Part shown: piece by piece, positions 19,998 to 30,156 of the stretch | Layout of the letters: the number at the start of each line of letters is the position of its first letter | Numbering within the stretch: the stretch's first letter is position 1 | Assembly: GCF_008330945.1 (NCBI RefSeq) | Contig: NZ_CP043489.1 | Location: 3,855,501 to 3,919,500 of the forward strand | Reading direction: 5' to 3' | DNA from: Labrys sp. KNU-23 | Lineage (GTDB): Bacteria; Pseudomonadota; Alphaproteobacteria; Rhizobiales; Labraceae | DNA: 64,000 nt | The notes under the pieces: model-generated | Told to the model about the DNA's origin: nothing | Seen by the model: the letters and a program-made list of their open reading frames with translations, nothing else | Databases searched by the model: none | Made by a program: the position numbers and the translations under genes

Positions 19998-21881
19998 ATG
20001 AAGCGTATTGGGCTATCCCTGGCCGCTATCGCTGCTGCGCTTGTTGCATTGGTGCTGACCGTGCCATGGCTGGCGCCGGAAAGCGTGCTGCGTGACACGT
20101 TCACCAGAGAGATCGTCGCCCTGACCGGGCGTACGCCGCTTATCGAGGGCCAGGTGCATCTGGCCTGGGCGCCGCTGCCGACGCTGATGATCGAAAAGGT
20201 GACCATTCCCGGGCAAGAGGGCTTGCCCGGACAGGAAGGCCTGCCGCCACTGCTGGTGGCCGACAAGATGCAGGGCACGCTCCGTCTGGCACCGCTGGTG
20301 ATCGGGCGCATCGAGATATCGGGCCTGATGCTCAAGCGCGCCAGCATTGGGCTCACCGCCGGCAAGAACGGCGCACGCTCCTGGGAATTCAAGGAAGGCG
20401 TGCTGGCGGAGGCTGCCGCGGGACGCTTCGACAAGCCGATGCCGGTCAAGACTATCCGCCTCGTCGACGGTACCATTCGCTATGACGACCGTAGCCAGGG
20501 GCGAGCCACCTCCGTTTCTGTGGGGGACGTCACGTTCGCCTGGGCGGGCCGCAGCGATGCGATGTCGGCGGCTGGCGTGGTCAATTGGCGCGACCGCGAG
20601 ACTGAGATCGCCGTGGCGCTAGCCGATCCCGCCAGCCTCATCGCAGGCGGCAAGTCGGACCTGCGGGCACGCATCAAGGGCGACACGCTGAACCTTGCTA
20701 CCAGCGGTGTGCTGGATGGGGCGGGGCGGCTGGACGGAAAGGTCTCGGCCAGCGGCGCTTCGCTGCGCGACACGCTGCGCTGGCTCGGATTTGCCCTGCC
20801 CACGGGACACAGCCTTGCCGCCTATGACCTGCAGTCGCCGCTGACGCTCGACCGTAGTGCCATTTCTCTCAACGAGGTTCAGCTCTCGCTCGACGGCAAT
20901 GAAGCGGAAGGCTCCCTCACTGTGGAATTCGGCAGGGAGCGGCCCAAGGTCAGCGGCACGCTTGCCGCCGACACGCTCGACCTCAGCGCTTATTCCAATG
21001 AACTCCAGCTCGCGGATGGCCGGCCGCGCAAATGGCGTGCCGATCATATCAGCATCAACAGCCTGCTGGTCAGCGATCTCGATCTGCGCATCTCCGCCGG
21101 CGAGACGACCATCGACAAGGTCCATCTCGGCCGCGCCGCGGCCACCGTCTCCACCCGCAACGGGCAGCTCGAACTTGCACTCAGCGAGGCGGTCGCCTAC
21201 GGCGGCACGCTCAAGGGCAATATCGCGCTCAAGCCGGCCGACAAGATGACCGTACTTGCCGCTGCCGCCAGCTTCGAAGGCGTCGACATGGGCACAGCGC
21301 TCGGCGATCTCTTCGGGTTCCGGCGCCTGGAGGGGACCGGCACGGGAACGATGGCGGTGAGCGGCACCGGCGCTTCCATCGCCGAGCTGTCGCGCTCGCT
21401 GCAGGGACGGGCCGATATCAGCGTCGCCGGTGGTTCCCTGGTCGGTATCGACCTCGCCAGCCTGATGCAGAAGATCGAGCGGCGGCCACTCTCGGCCCGT
21501 TTCGAATCCTCCTATGGCGGCCGCACCACCTTCGACCTCGCCAAGGCCAGCTTCAAGATCGCCGACGGCATGGCCAAGACCGCCGATTGCCGTATGGAGA
21601 ACGGCTCTCTTTCGGTGTCGCTGACGGGGGATGCCAATATCGCCCTGCGCAGCCTCGACATGGCTGGCGTGGCCAATTGGAGCGACGCCGATGCCGCCAA
21701 TCCCTTCCGCCTGCCTTTCCGCGTCTATGGGGGCTGGGAGGTGCCGGTGGTCGAGCCCGATACCGAGGCGTTGATCCGCCGTTCGGGTGCCGCCGCTCCG
21801 CTGCTGCGCAGCTTTATCCGGCCGGGCCGCGATGTCACGCAGGATACCGGCAAGACTCCGCCGGCCTCGGCGGCGCAGTAG
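19998..21881 (+). CDS. AsmA-family envelope protein
   Basis: A 627-residue protein with one N-terminal membrane helix followed by a long periplasmic beta-rich region, as in AsmA proteins, which belong to the superfamily of bridge-like lipid carriers. The N-terminus (helix, then VLRDTFTREIVALTGR) and the C-terminal AsmA_2-like part (SLQGRADISVAGGSLVGIDL, LRSLDMAGVANW) fit. A six-residue duplication, GQEGLPGQEGLP, sits near residue 75. It is transcribed alone and converges on a sugar permease gene. Confidence 0.82.
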   Translation: MKRIGLSLAAIAAALVALVLTVPWLAPESVLRDTFTREIVALTGRTPLIEGQVHLAWAPLPTLMIEKVTIPGQEGLPGQEGLPPLLVADKMQGTLRLAPLVIGRIEISGLMLKRASIGLTAGKNGARSWEFKEGVLAEAAAGRFDKPMPVKTIRLVDGTIRYDDRSQGRATSVSVGDVTFAWAGRSDAMSAAGVVNWRDRETEIAVALADPASLIAGGKSDLRARIKGDTLNLATSGVLDGAGRLDGKVSASGASLRDTLRWLGFALPTGHSLAAYDLQSPLTLDRSAISLNEVQLSLDGNEAEGSLTVEFGRERPKVSGTLAADTLDLSAYSNELQLADGRPRKWRADHISINSLLVSDLDLRISAGETTIDKVHLGRAAATVSTRNGQLELALSEAVAYGGTLKGNIALKPADKMTVLAAAASFEGVDMGTALGDLFGFRRLEGTGTGTMAVSGTGASIAELSRSLQGRADISVAGGSLVGIDLASLMQKIERRPLSARFESSYGGRTTFDLAKASFKIADGMAKTADCRMENGSLSVSLTGDANIALRSLDMAGVANWSDADAANPFRLPFRVYGGWEVPVVEPDTEALIRRSGAAAPLLRSFIRPGRDVTQDTGKTPPASAAQ

Positions 21882-21906
21882 GAACCGCTTCAGCGCCCGC
21901 CTTCGG

Positions 21907-22010
21907 CTAGAGCAAAGCGCGTTCATGGCTGAACGCTGATTTGCTCTAACTCTTTGTTCTGACGCGTCTTTGCGATTCTAGGTGATTCCGTCTAATCGCC
22001 AAACGCTTTG
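21907..22010 (+). repeat. Two-stem dispersed repeat, copy B
   Basis: Stem 1 is AGAGCAAAGCGCGTTCA...TGAACGCTGATTTGCTCT. A linker AACTCTTTGTTCTGACGCGTC leads to stem 2, GCGATTCTAGGTGATTCC with AATCGCCAAACGC. The far end overlaps the last codons and stop (CTA at 21992) of the convergent permease gene, so the repeat supplies the C-terminal AFGD-stop of that protein. Confidence 0.8.
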
Positions 22011-22906
22011 GCCTGTGAGCGTTCCAGTACGGCGAAGAAGATCACCGTGAGGACGAGCACGATCACCAGGAGCACGAAGGCCGCTGCCGCTCCCTCGTTG
22101 AGCGACAGGCCGAGAAAGGCTCGGCGATAGGCGAAGAAGCTCAGCACTTCCGTGGCGTTGCCGGGACCCCCCTTGGTGAGCACATAGGGCAGGTCATAGG
22201 TGCGGAATTCGTTGATCAGCTGGATGATGATGGTGATGGCCGCCACCGGCCGCAGCATCGGCAGGGTGATGTAGAAGAACTGCTGCCAGGCCCTGGCACC
22301 GTCGACCTCGGCGGCCTCGTAGGGGTCGCGCGGCAGGGCGGCAAGGCCCGCGGCCAGGATCAGCACCACGAAGGACATCTGCTGCCAGATGTCGATGGCC
22401 GCCATCGTCCACAATGCCATGCCCGGCGTGCCCAGCCAATCGAGCCGGGGCAGGCCGAAGCTTTCCATCAGATGGTTGGCGATGCCGAGATTGGGCTGCA
22501 GCAGCATGCGCCAGATCAGGGCGACCGAGATCGGCGACATCGCCATCGGTATGGTGAGGATGGCGAAATAGACCGGCTTCATATGCACGGTGCGGTTGAG
22601 CATCAGGGCGATGCCGAGCCCGACCACGAATTCGCCGATCACCGTGATGGCCGAATAACGAACCGTGAGCCAGAGCGCGTTCCAGAACAGTGGGTCGGCC
22701 AGCATCGACGCGAAGTTCTTGAAGCCGACCAGCGGCATCAGGCTGGGCTTGATCAGCGTCATCGACGAGATCGACAGGATGCAGGCATAGACCAGCGGAA
22801 AACCCATCACGATGGCGAGCAGCAAGAGGCCGGGCAGGGCAAACGCCCATCCGATCCGCCATTCCCGGCTGCGTCCAGCCAATCCCATCACGCTCATCTG
22901 TCGCAC
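21992..22906 (-). CDS. Sugar ABC transporter permease (MalF type)
   Basis: A 304-residue inner-membrane permease with six helices and the cytoplasmic EAA loop (EAAEVDGARAWQQFFYITLP) that docks on the ATPase. It pairs with the MalG-type permease at 24330. It is the fourth gene of the ATPase, permease, binding protein, permease cluster. Its last residues are encoded by a dispersed repeat. The frame could start at codon 6 (MGLAGRS), but the first ATG is kept. Confidence 0.9.
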   Translation of the reverse strand: MRQMSVMGLAGRSREWRIGWAFALPGLLLLAIVMGFPLVYACILSISSMTLIKPSLMPLVGFKNFASMLADPLFWNALWLTVRYSAITVIGEFVVGLGIALMLNRTVHMKPVYFAILTIPMAMSPISVALIWRMLLQPNLGIANHLMESFGLPRLDWLGTPGMALWTMAAIDIWQQMSFVVLILAAGLAALPRDPYEAAEVDGARAWQQFFYITLPMLRPVAAITIIIQLINEFRTYDLPYVLTKGGPGNATEVLSFFAYRRAFLGLSLNEGAAAAFVLLVIVLVLTVIFFAVLERSQAKAFGD

Positions 22907-22960
22907 CGTTCGGTCAATTGGGCAGAACCGGCGCGGCCCGAAGGCCGCGCCGGGGCAAGG

Positions 22961-24256
22961 TCACTTGTCGAGCAGTTGCTGCAAGCCGTCCGAGGCCGCC
23001 TTCAGCGCCGCTTCGGATGTCGCCTGGCCGCCGGCCGCAAGCGAGAGCTGCGTGCCGAGCACGTCCTCGTACTGGGCCGAATAGGTGAAGATCGGGAAGG
23101 ACTTGCCGCTCGCCACCACGGATTCGGCCGTCTGGTAGAAGGGGTATTTCTTCAGCACTTCGGCGTCCTTGTAGACGTCGGAGCGCACAGGGGCGTGGCC
23201 CTGCAGGGCCCGCTTCACCGAGACCTCCTTGCTCTGCACCCACTGGATGAAGGTCCAGGCCGCTTCCTGCTCTTCCGGCGTGGTGTTCTTGGGAATGCCC
23301 CAGCCCCAGCCGCCGCTCTCGCCATGGCCGCCCGGCATCACCGCAAGGCCGACCTTGCCGGCCACCGTCGGGCATTTGGCGGCATCGTCCATCTGCGGCA
23401 GCATCCACCAATAGGTCACCATGGAAAAGGCCGAGCCCGAGCACATCAGGCGCATGGTGTCGTCGAGCGTGGCCGAGATCGCGCCCTGCTGGGCGCCGTT
23501 CTGGATGTTGTCGACATAGAGGTCGAGTGCCTTCTTGGCCTCCGGCGTGTTCAAATTGGCCTTGCCGCCGGCATCGCGATAGGCCCCGCCGGCTGAGAAC
23601 AGATAATTGGAAAATTCCATGCTGTTGGGATCGCCGCGCTGGCCCTGCATCGCCGCGCCGGCGATCTTGGCGTTGGCCTTCATGAATTTGGAGATCGCGA
23701 CATAGTCTTCCAGCGAGGTCGGCAAGGCGAGCTCCTTGCCGGTGGTGCTCTTATAGGCCGCCTTCAGCTTCTCGTCGGCGAGAAGATCCTTTCGATAGAG
23801 CAGGCCCATCGAATAATTGTACATGGGTACCAGGTTGAGCTTGTCCTGGCTGCCGCCGAGCAACTCGATGGTGGAGGGGATGAAGGCTCCCAGGTCGTAT
23901 TTGCTCTTTTCGGCCAGAGGCTTGAGATCGACGAGCCAGTTGGCGGCGGGAAATTCGCCGGCCCAGAGGAAGTCGACTTCCAGCAGGTTGTAGTAGCTCT
24001 GCGGCCCGGTGAGCTGGGCCACCAGCTTGTCGTGCATGTCGGGATAGCCGATCTTCTCGAACTCGACCTTGATGCCGGTCTTCTTCTCGAATTCCGGCAG
24101 CAGCGCCTCGATGATCTTGGTCTCCGGCACGTCCTCCATCAGGGCGCGCAGGGTGACGGTCTCGGCGGCGGCCGACGACAGCGATGCCCCCAGCAGCATC
24201 GCCGCGCCGGCAGCCGCCAGCAGGGTCGTCTTCAGGCGGTTCTCGTTCCAGATCAT
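22961..24256 (-). CDS. Sugar ABC transporter substrate-binding protein
   Basis: A 431-residue periplasmic family-1 binding protein. A signal peptide with cleavage near SSAAAE is followed by a mature N-terminus VTLRALMEDVPETKIIEALL and the FEKKTGIKVEFE motif typical of the MalE/UgpB fold. The ligand is probably an oligosaccharide or polyol, but the sequence does not identify it. The start at MIWNENRL gives the best signal peptide. Confidence 0.9.
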   Translation of the reverse strand: MIWNENRLKTTLLAAAGAAMLLGASLSSAAAETVTLRALMEDVPETKIIEALLPEFEKKTGIKVEFEKIGYPDMHDKLVAQLTGPQSYYNLLEVDFLWAGEFPAANWLVDLKPLAEKSKYDLGAFIPSTIELLGGSQDKLNLVPMYNYSMGLLYRKDLLADEKLKAAYKSTTGKELALPTSLEDYVAISKFMKANAKIAGAAMQGQRGDPNSMEFSNYLFSAGGAYRDAGGKANLNTPEAKKALDLYVDNIQNGAQQGAISATLDDTMRLMCSGSAFSMVTYWWMLPQMDDAAKCPTVAGKVGLAVMPGGHGESGGWGWGIPKNTTPEEQEAAWTFIQWVQSKEVSVKRALQGHAPVRSDVYKDAEVLKKYPFYQTAESVVASGKSFPIFTYSAQYEDVLGTQLSLAAGGQATSEAALKAASDGLQQLLDK

Positions 24257-24329
24257 GGCTCTATCCCTCTCTCTGTAATGTGCGGCCATCCTTATTTGAG
24301 ATTTGGCCGCCGCTCTCCGTGTTGCCGGT

Positions 24330-25163
24330 CTATTTGACGCTGCCGAAAGTCAGGCCCTGGACGATGAAGCGCTGGATGAAGCGCGAGGCGATCACCAGAG
24401 GCAGGATGGCGAGGATGACGCCGGCCGAGACCTTGGCGATCTGTACGCCGTTGGAAGTCTGTAACGCGGCGAGTGCCACCGGTATCGTCGCCGTGGTCGG
24501 CCCGCTCAGCACCAGGGCGAACAGGAATTCGTTCCAGGCCAGAATGAAGCCGAGCACGCCGGCGGCGGCGATGCCGGGCAGCGACACCGGCAGCACGATG
24601 CGCCAGAACGCGCCCCAGGCGGTGGCGCCATCGGTCATCGCGGCCCATTCGAGATCAACAGGCACGCCTTCGAAGAAGCCCATCAGGATCCAGGTCAGGA
24701 AGGGCAGGTTGAGGGCGGCATAGACGATGATCAGCCCGGTCAGCGAATTGGAGAGTTCCAGGCTGCGGAAGAGCGTGAAGGTCGGCAGTACCAGCGCCAC
24801 CGGCGGCAGCATCTGGGTGGCCAGGACGATGAAGCGTGCCCAGCGCCCGCCAGTGCGGAAGCGGGCGAAGGCATAGCCGGTGGTCGCAGCGAAGGGTAGG
24901 GCGACCAGCACCGAACCGAGCGCCACGATGAGGCTGTTGAGATAGGAGCCACCGAAGCGGCTGGAGATCAGCGCCGCATAATTCTCGGTGGTGAAGGCCG
25001 GCATCAGTTCGTTGCTGTAGGAGAGCTGCTCTGGCAGGAAACTGGTCCTGAGTACCCAGAGCGGTGGCAGCAGGATGAGGGCGCAGACGAGCACGAGGCC
25101 GAAATGCAAGCCGAAGCGTCGGCGGAAGGGAACGGTCTGGCTGTCGCTACGCATCGCCATCAC
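24330..25163 (-). CDS. Sugar ABC transporter permease (MalG type)
   Basis: 277 residues, six membrane helices, with the EAA-like loop EWAAMTDGATAWGAFWRIVLP. It forms the membrane pore with the MalF-type partner. Its start overlaps the ATPase stop (ATGA at 25160), so the two genes are translationally coupled. Confidence 0.9.
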   Translation of the reverse strand: MMAMRSDSQTVPFRRRFGLHFGLVLVCALILLPPLWVLRTSFLPEQLSYSNELMPAFTTENYAALISSRFGGSYLNSLIVALGSVLVALPFAATTGYAFARFRTGGRWARFIVLATQMLPPVALVLPTFTLFRSLELSNSLTGLIIVYAALNLPFLTWILMGFFEGVPVDLEWAAMTDGATAWGAFWRIVLPVSLPGIAAAGVLGFILAWNEFLFALVLSGPTTATIPVALAALQTSNGVQIAKVSAGVILAILPLVIASRFIQRFIVQGLTFGSVK

Positions 25164-26308
25164 ATGCCTCCCGTCAGCGCCGGCCTGGCAATCACCTGTT
25201 CGGTTTCCGGGTCGAACAAATGCATGGGCAGGGGATCGACATAGAGTTCCACCGTCGACCCGATCGGGGCGGTGAAATTGCGACCGAGCCGCGCCGCGAT
25301 CTCCAGCGGTCTGTCGCCGGTCTCGCGCTCGCCGGCGATCTGCCCAATCAGGATGTTCTCGGCGCCGAGGGCCTCGATGGCGACCACGCGGATCGGCATC
25401 TTCTGCCAGCCTGGATGCTGCTGGGTTTCGTAGAAATCCTCGGCCCGGATGCCGAGGATGACGCGGCGCCCGGCCTGGCCGCCATAGGCACCGTTGTGGC
25501 GTGCCGGCACGTCGAGCCTCGCGCCGGCGTCCGTCACCACCGCAAGGCCTTCCGCCGGCGCGCTCTCCAGCCTGGCCGGGATCAGGTTCATCGGCGGGGT
25601 CGCCAGGAAGCGGGCGACGAAGGTGTTGGCCGGGTTGGCATAGACCTCGAGCGGCCGCCCGGCCTGGACCAGCCGGCCTTCGCGCATGATGCAGATGCGG
25701 TCTCCCATCGTCATCGCCTCGACCTGGTCATGCGTGACATGCACGATGGTGCGGCCGAGGCGGCGATGGAGCTTGATGAGCTCGAGCCGCATCTCGGCCC
25801 GGAGCTGGGCATCGAGGTTGGAGAGCGGCTCGTCGAGCAGGAAGGCGGCGGGTTCACGCACGATGGCCCGTCCCAAGGCGACACGTTGGCGCTGGCCGCC
25901 CGAGAGTGCCGCGGGCTTGCGGCCGAGCAGGTTCTGCAGACCGAGCAACTGGGCGGCGTCGGCTATCTTGGTATCGATGGTGGTGGCGTCGACGCCGCGC
26001 ATCTTAAGGCCGAAGGCCATGTTCTGGCGCACGCTCATATGCGGATAGAGGGCGTAGCTCTGGAATACCACGGCGATGTTGCGGTCGCGTGGGGCGACAT
26101 GGGTCATGCTCTTGCCGCCGATGCGCAGGTCACCGGAAGAAATGCCTTCGAGCCCGGCGATCATGCGCAGCGTGGTCGACTTGCCGCAGCCGGAGGGGCC
26201 AAGAAAGATGACGAATTCACCATCCGGGATGGTCAGGTCGACGTCGCGCACGCCATAGGCGCCATTGGCGTAAAGCTTGGAGACATGATCGAGTTCGATG
26301 GACGCCAT
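25160..26308 (-). CDS. Sugar ABC transporter ATPase (UgpC/MsmK type)
   Basis: A 382-residue ATPase with Walker A GPSGCGKST, signature LSGGQRQRVALGRAI, Walker B AFLLDEPLSNLD and the switch histidine in VHVTHDQVEAM. A C-terminal OB-like regulatory domain follows, as in MalK-type proteins. It heads a four-gene transport cluster. The start at MASIELDHVSKLY is family-typical; the upstream open frame is repeat sequence. Confidence 0.93.
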   Translation of the reverse strand: MASIELDHVSKLYANGAYGVRDVDLTIPDGEFVIFLGPSGCGKSTTLRMIAGLEGISSGDLRIGGKSMTHVAPRDRNIAVVFQSYALYPHMSVRQNMAFGLKMRGVDATTIDTKIADAAQLLGLQNLLGRKPAALSGGQRQRVALGRAIVREPAAFLLDEPLSNLDAQLRAEMRLELIKLHRRLGRTIVHVTHDQVEAMTMGDRICIMREGRLVQAGRPLEVYANPANTFVARFLATPPMNLIPARLESAPAEGLAVVTDAGARLDVPARHNGAYGGQAGRRVILGIRAEDFYETQQHPGWQKMPIRVVAIEALGAENILIGQIAGERETGDRPLEIAARLGRNFTAPIGSTVELYVDPLPMHLFDPETEQVIARPALTGGM

Positions 26309-26319
26309 GGTGCTTTCCC

Positions 26320-26420
26320 AAGCAAAGCGCGTTTGAATGAAAACGCCCTTTTGCTCTAACTCCTTGTTTTGGCGCGTCTTTGTGGCCTTGGCGGTTGTCG
26401 CCGGATCACAAGGCGCTTCG
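26320..26420 (+). repeat. Two-stem dispersed repeat, copy C
   Basis: AGCAAAGCGCGTTTGAATGA...CGCCCTTTTGCTCT forms stem 1. It is followed by AACTCCTTGTTTTGGCGCGTC and stem 2 with CGGATCACAAGGCGC. It lies just 12 bp upstream of the sugar ATPase start codon and so may fall within its leader. Confidence 0.75.
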
Positions 26421-26793
26421 GCGACGTTCAAGAGGAGCGGGTGTCGAGGCACAGGAAAGAACAGAATCAAACATGTAAAGCAACGATTCTGACCGCCAAT
26501 GTTCCATTCCCCAGTACAATTCTGCTCCTCATTTCTTTGATGTTGTTGCCCTTTTTCGGAAGGGAACACCCAAAAAGTGAGGTATGTAGTGGTTATTCAC
26601 CCAGGTCGATGCCGTATTTGACCTCAGAGGCGAGCCCCGACTCCACGATTGATGAGGCATGCTATTCAACAAAATATAACATCGCAAGAGCGATTATGTT
26701 TGAAAATGTTAGAATCCGTCTCGATGCTTGAATCCGCGACGAAGCGATGGCTGGTCTGGCCATTGCCGCGTTGGGACCTACCCGCAAATGACA

Positions 26794-26822
26794 AGGCCCC
26801 CGCCCCGTGGGGGCGAGGGCCT
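26794..26822 (-). terminator. Terminator after potI
   Basis: A near-perfect GC stem (AGGCCCTCGCCCC / GGGGCGGGGGCCT on the minus strand) with a 3-nt loop, followed by TTGTCATTT, lies 30 bp past the potI stop. The T tract is weak but the stem is very strong. Confidence 0.65.
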
Positions 26823-26851
26823 GGAAGCCTTCGCTGCTGGTTGCGACGCGA

Positions 26852-27670
26852 TCAGCCGGCTGCGGCCAACCTCTCGGCGCGTTCGCGTTCCCTCTCGGCC
26901 CGGCTGGTATAGATGGCGGCGGCCACCACGCCGAGGGCGACCACGGCCAGCATCAGCGTGCAGGCGGCATTGATCTCAGGCGTCACGCCGAGGCGCACCG
27001 AGGAATAGATGCGCATCGGCAGCGTGTTCCAGCCTGGACCGGAGGTGAAGCTGGCGAGCACCAGGTCGTCGAGCGACAAGGTGAAGGCCAGCATCCAGCC
27101 CGAGATCACCGCCGGCGCGATGATCGGCAGCGTGATCAGGAAGAAGGCCTTGAAGGGGTGGCAGCCCAGATCCAGGGCCGCCTCCTCGATGGAGCGGTCG
27201 AAGCTGAGCAGGCGCGACTGCACCACCACGGTCACGAAACACATGGTGAGCGTGACATGGGCCAGGGTGATGGTCCAAAAGCCGCGGTCGATGCCCAGCG
27301 AGATGAAGAACAGCAGCAATGACAGGCCGATGATGATCTCGGGCATCACCAGCGGCGCATAGACCATGGCCGAGAAGGTCATGCGGCCGCGGAAGCGTCC
27401 CATGCGCACCAGGACTACGGCGGCGAGTGTACCGAGTATGGTGGCGATGGTGGCTGATACGGTGGCCACGATCAGCGTGATCTTGGCGGCATTCATGAAG
27501 GCTTCGTCGTGAAAGAGTTCGACATACCAGCGTGTCGACCAGCCGCCCCAGACCGTCACCAGCTTGGAGTCGTTGAAGGAATAGACCACCAGGATCACGA
27601 TCGGCAGGTAAAGGAAGGACAGGCCGAGGGCGACCGAGGTCATGTTGAACCAGGAAGAGCCCTTTCTCAT
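26852..27670 (-). CDS. potI: Polyamine ABC transporter permease PotI
   Basis: A 272-residue permease of six helices. PVIISG-type core, FSAMVYAPLVMPEIIIGLSL and the EAA loop EEAALDLGCHPFKAFFLIT match PotI/PotC putrescine-type permeases. The ATG overlaps the potH stop by 4 bp, which sets the start within a longer open frame. It ends in a charged Arg/Glu-rich tail. Confidence 0.92.
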   Translation of the reverse strand: MRKGSSWFNMTSVALGLSFLYLPIVILVVYSFNDSKLVTVWGGWSTRWYVELFHDEAFMNAAKITLIVATVSATIATILGTLAAVVLVRMGRFRGRMTFSAMVYAPLVMPEIIIGLSLLLFFISLGIDRGFWTITLAHVTLTMCFVTVVVQSRLLSFDRSIEEAALDLGCHPFKAFFLITLPIIAPAVISGWMLAFTLSLDDLVLASFTSGPGWNTLPMRIYSSVRLGVTPEINAACTLMLAVVALGVVAAAIYTSRAERERERAERLAAAG

Positions 27671-28605
27671 CGGTCGGTCTCCAGCGCCTTGGCTTGGCTG
27701 TGCTGATAATAGGTGATCGGCACGACCAGGATGATCAAGAGGATCACGGCGACGGCGGAGGCCGCCGGCCAGTCGCGGTTGGAGAAGAACAGGTCCCACA
27801 TCTGCTTGCCGATCATCAGGGTGGAAGAGCCGCCAAGCAGGTCGGGGATGACGAACTCACCCACAGCCGGGATGAAACAGAGCATGCAGCCGGCGATCAC
27901 GCCGGGCAGGGAGAGCGGGAAGGTCACCAGCCAGAAAGCCTTGATCGGCTTGCAGCCGAGATCGGCTGCCGCTTCCATGAGAGTGTCATCCATTTTCTCC
28001 AGGGTCGAATAGAGCGGCAGGATCATGAAGGGCAGGTAGGAATAGACGATGCCGATGAAGATCGCCCAATTGGTGTTGAGGATCTGCAGAGGCTGGTCGA
28101 TGATGCCCAGCTTGATCAGCGCCAGGTTGAGCAGGCCTTCCGGCTTGAGAATGCCGATCCAGGCATAGACGCGGATCAGGAACGAGGTCCAGAAGGGCAG
28201 GATCACCAGCATCAGCAGGGTCGGACGCAGGCTCTTGGGGGCACGCGCCATGCCATAGGCGATGGGATAGCCGACGATCAGCAGCAGAATCGTCGAGACG
28301 AAGGCGATCATCACGCTGGACAGATAGGCCTTCAGATAGAGCGTGTCGCCGTCTTCACCCCAGATGTTGAACATCGTCCAGTAGTTGTCGAGATTCAGCC
28401 CGGAGACGAAGTTCGTAATGCTCTGCCAGGTCCCGTCGAAATTGAAGACCGGCGTATAGGGTGGCTGTCCCAGCTCGATTTGGCTCAGCGAGATCTTCAG
28501 CACCATCAAGAAGGGCAGGGCGAAGAAGATCGCCAGCCACAGATAGGGGATGGCGATCACCCCGGTGCGCCCGGAGAAGAAGCCCTTTCGGGTCTTGTCG
28601 GTCAT
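27667..28605 (-). CDS. potH: Polyamine ABC transporter permease PotH
   Basis: A 312-residue permease. The N-terminal helix (IPYLWLAIFFALPFLMVLKISLS), the RVYAWIGILKPEGLLN segment and the EAA loop MEAAADLGCKPIKAFWLVTFP are characteristic of PotH. It forms the membrane channel with PotI. An 11-bp gap follows potG. The start at 28605 is the first ATG that keeps the canonical N-terminus. Confidence 0.93.
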   Translation of the reverse strand: MTDKTRKGFFSGRTGVIAIPYLWLAIFFALPFLMVLKISLSQIELGQPPYTPVFNFDGTWQSITNFVSGLNLDNYWTMFNIWGEDGDTLYLKAYLSSVMIAFVSTILLLIVGYPIAYGMARAPKSLRPTLLMLVILPFWTSFLIRVYAWIGILKPEGLLNLALIKLGIIDQPLQILNTNWAIFIGIVYSYLPFMILPLYSTLEKMDDTLMEAAADLGCKPIKAFWLVTFPLSLPGVIAGCMLCFIPAVGEFVIPDLLGGSSTLMIGKQMWDLFFSNRDWPAASAVAVILLIILVVPITYYQHSQAKALETDR

Positions 28606-28616
28606 CCTGGCGTCCC

Positions 28617-29804
<1,188 letters not shown>

Positions 29805-30156
29805 GGTATCCCATCTGTCTGTGGTGATTGATTCCAGCCTAAACCGGGAAGTCGGCGGCGGTCTACAGGGGAAATGCGATTCCACGCAAAAATGTGATCA
29901 CATTTTTTGTGATCACATTTTTTGGCCAACCCATTTGACTTTTGGACGCGGCTAAAGGCAGTGTGGCGCCAGCGTCGGTCCACCGATGCCTCTTTTGCGC
30001 GTCTTCCCCGATGCGCGGCGCGTGCGCCTCCGCCCTCCTAAACCAAGGGCCCGAACCGGAGGTTAGTCGCGTGATGGCCTCATAGTGGGCCGTCAAACAG
30101 GTCGCCGGCGCGTGTTTCGGGTCGCCGCTCCGCACTTCCTGCGGGGTGGAAGCCGC
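29805..30156. promoter_or_regulatory. Divergent promoter of potGHI and puuA-like gene
   Basis: A 352-bp region with no gene. The clear feature is the pair of operators at 29893-29917. The remainder towards the glutamine synthetase is GC-rich with no obvious hairpin. On the minus strand a possible -35/-10 pair (TTGCGT, 16 bp, TGTAGA) starts next to the operators, but this is weak. Confidence 0.5.
29893..29917. promoter_or_regulatory. Twin TGTGATCACA operators
   Basis: The perfect 10-bp palindrome TGTGATCACA occurs at 29893-29902 and 29908-29917, each followed by a run of T (CATTTTTT). The two centres are 15 bp apart. Such repeated symmetry between divergent polyamine uptake and breakdown genes points to cooperative binding by a dimeric regulator. 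The regulator is not encoded nearby. Confidence 0.7.

Larger units (their letters stand above)
26309..26851. other. 543-bp intergenic region, divergent ends
   Basis: It holds a two-stem repeat (26320-26420) next to the sugar ATPase start, then an AT-rich stretch (about 26450-26730) with an interrupted repeat AGAATC...GATTCT at 26463-26490 that could belong to the sugar operon promoter, and the potI terminator hairpin (26794-26822). No potF or other gene is present. Confidence 0.6.

Noticed and set aside
18979..20001. 340-codon frame overlapping the spermidine-synthase-like gene
   Set aside because: Overlaps a gene with a clear nucleotide-binding fold in another frame; its product is Arg-rich and domainless. 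It is open partly because of the 14-bp repeat start.
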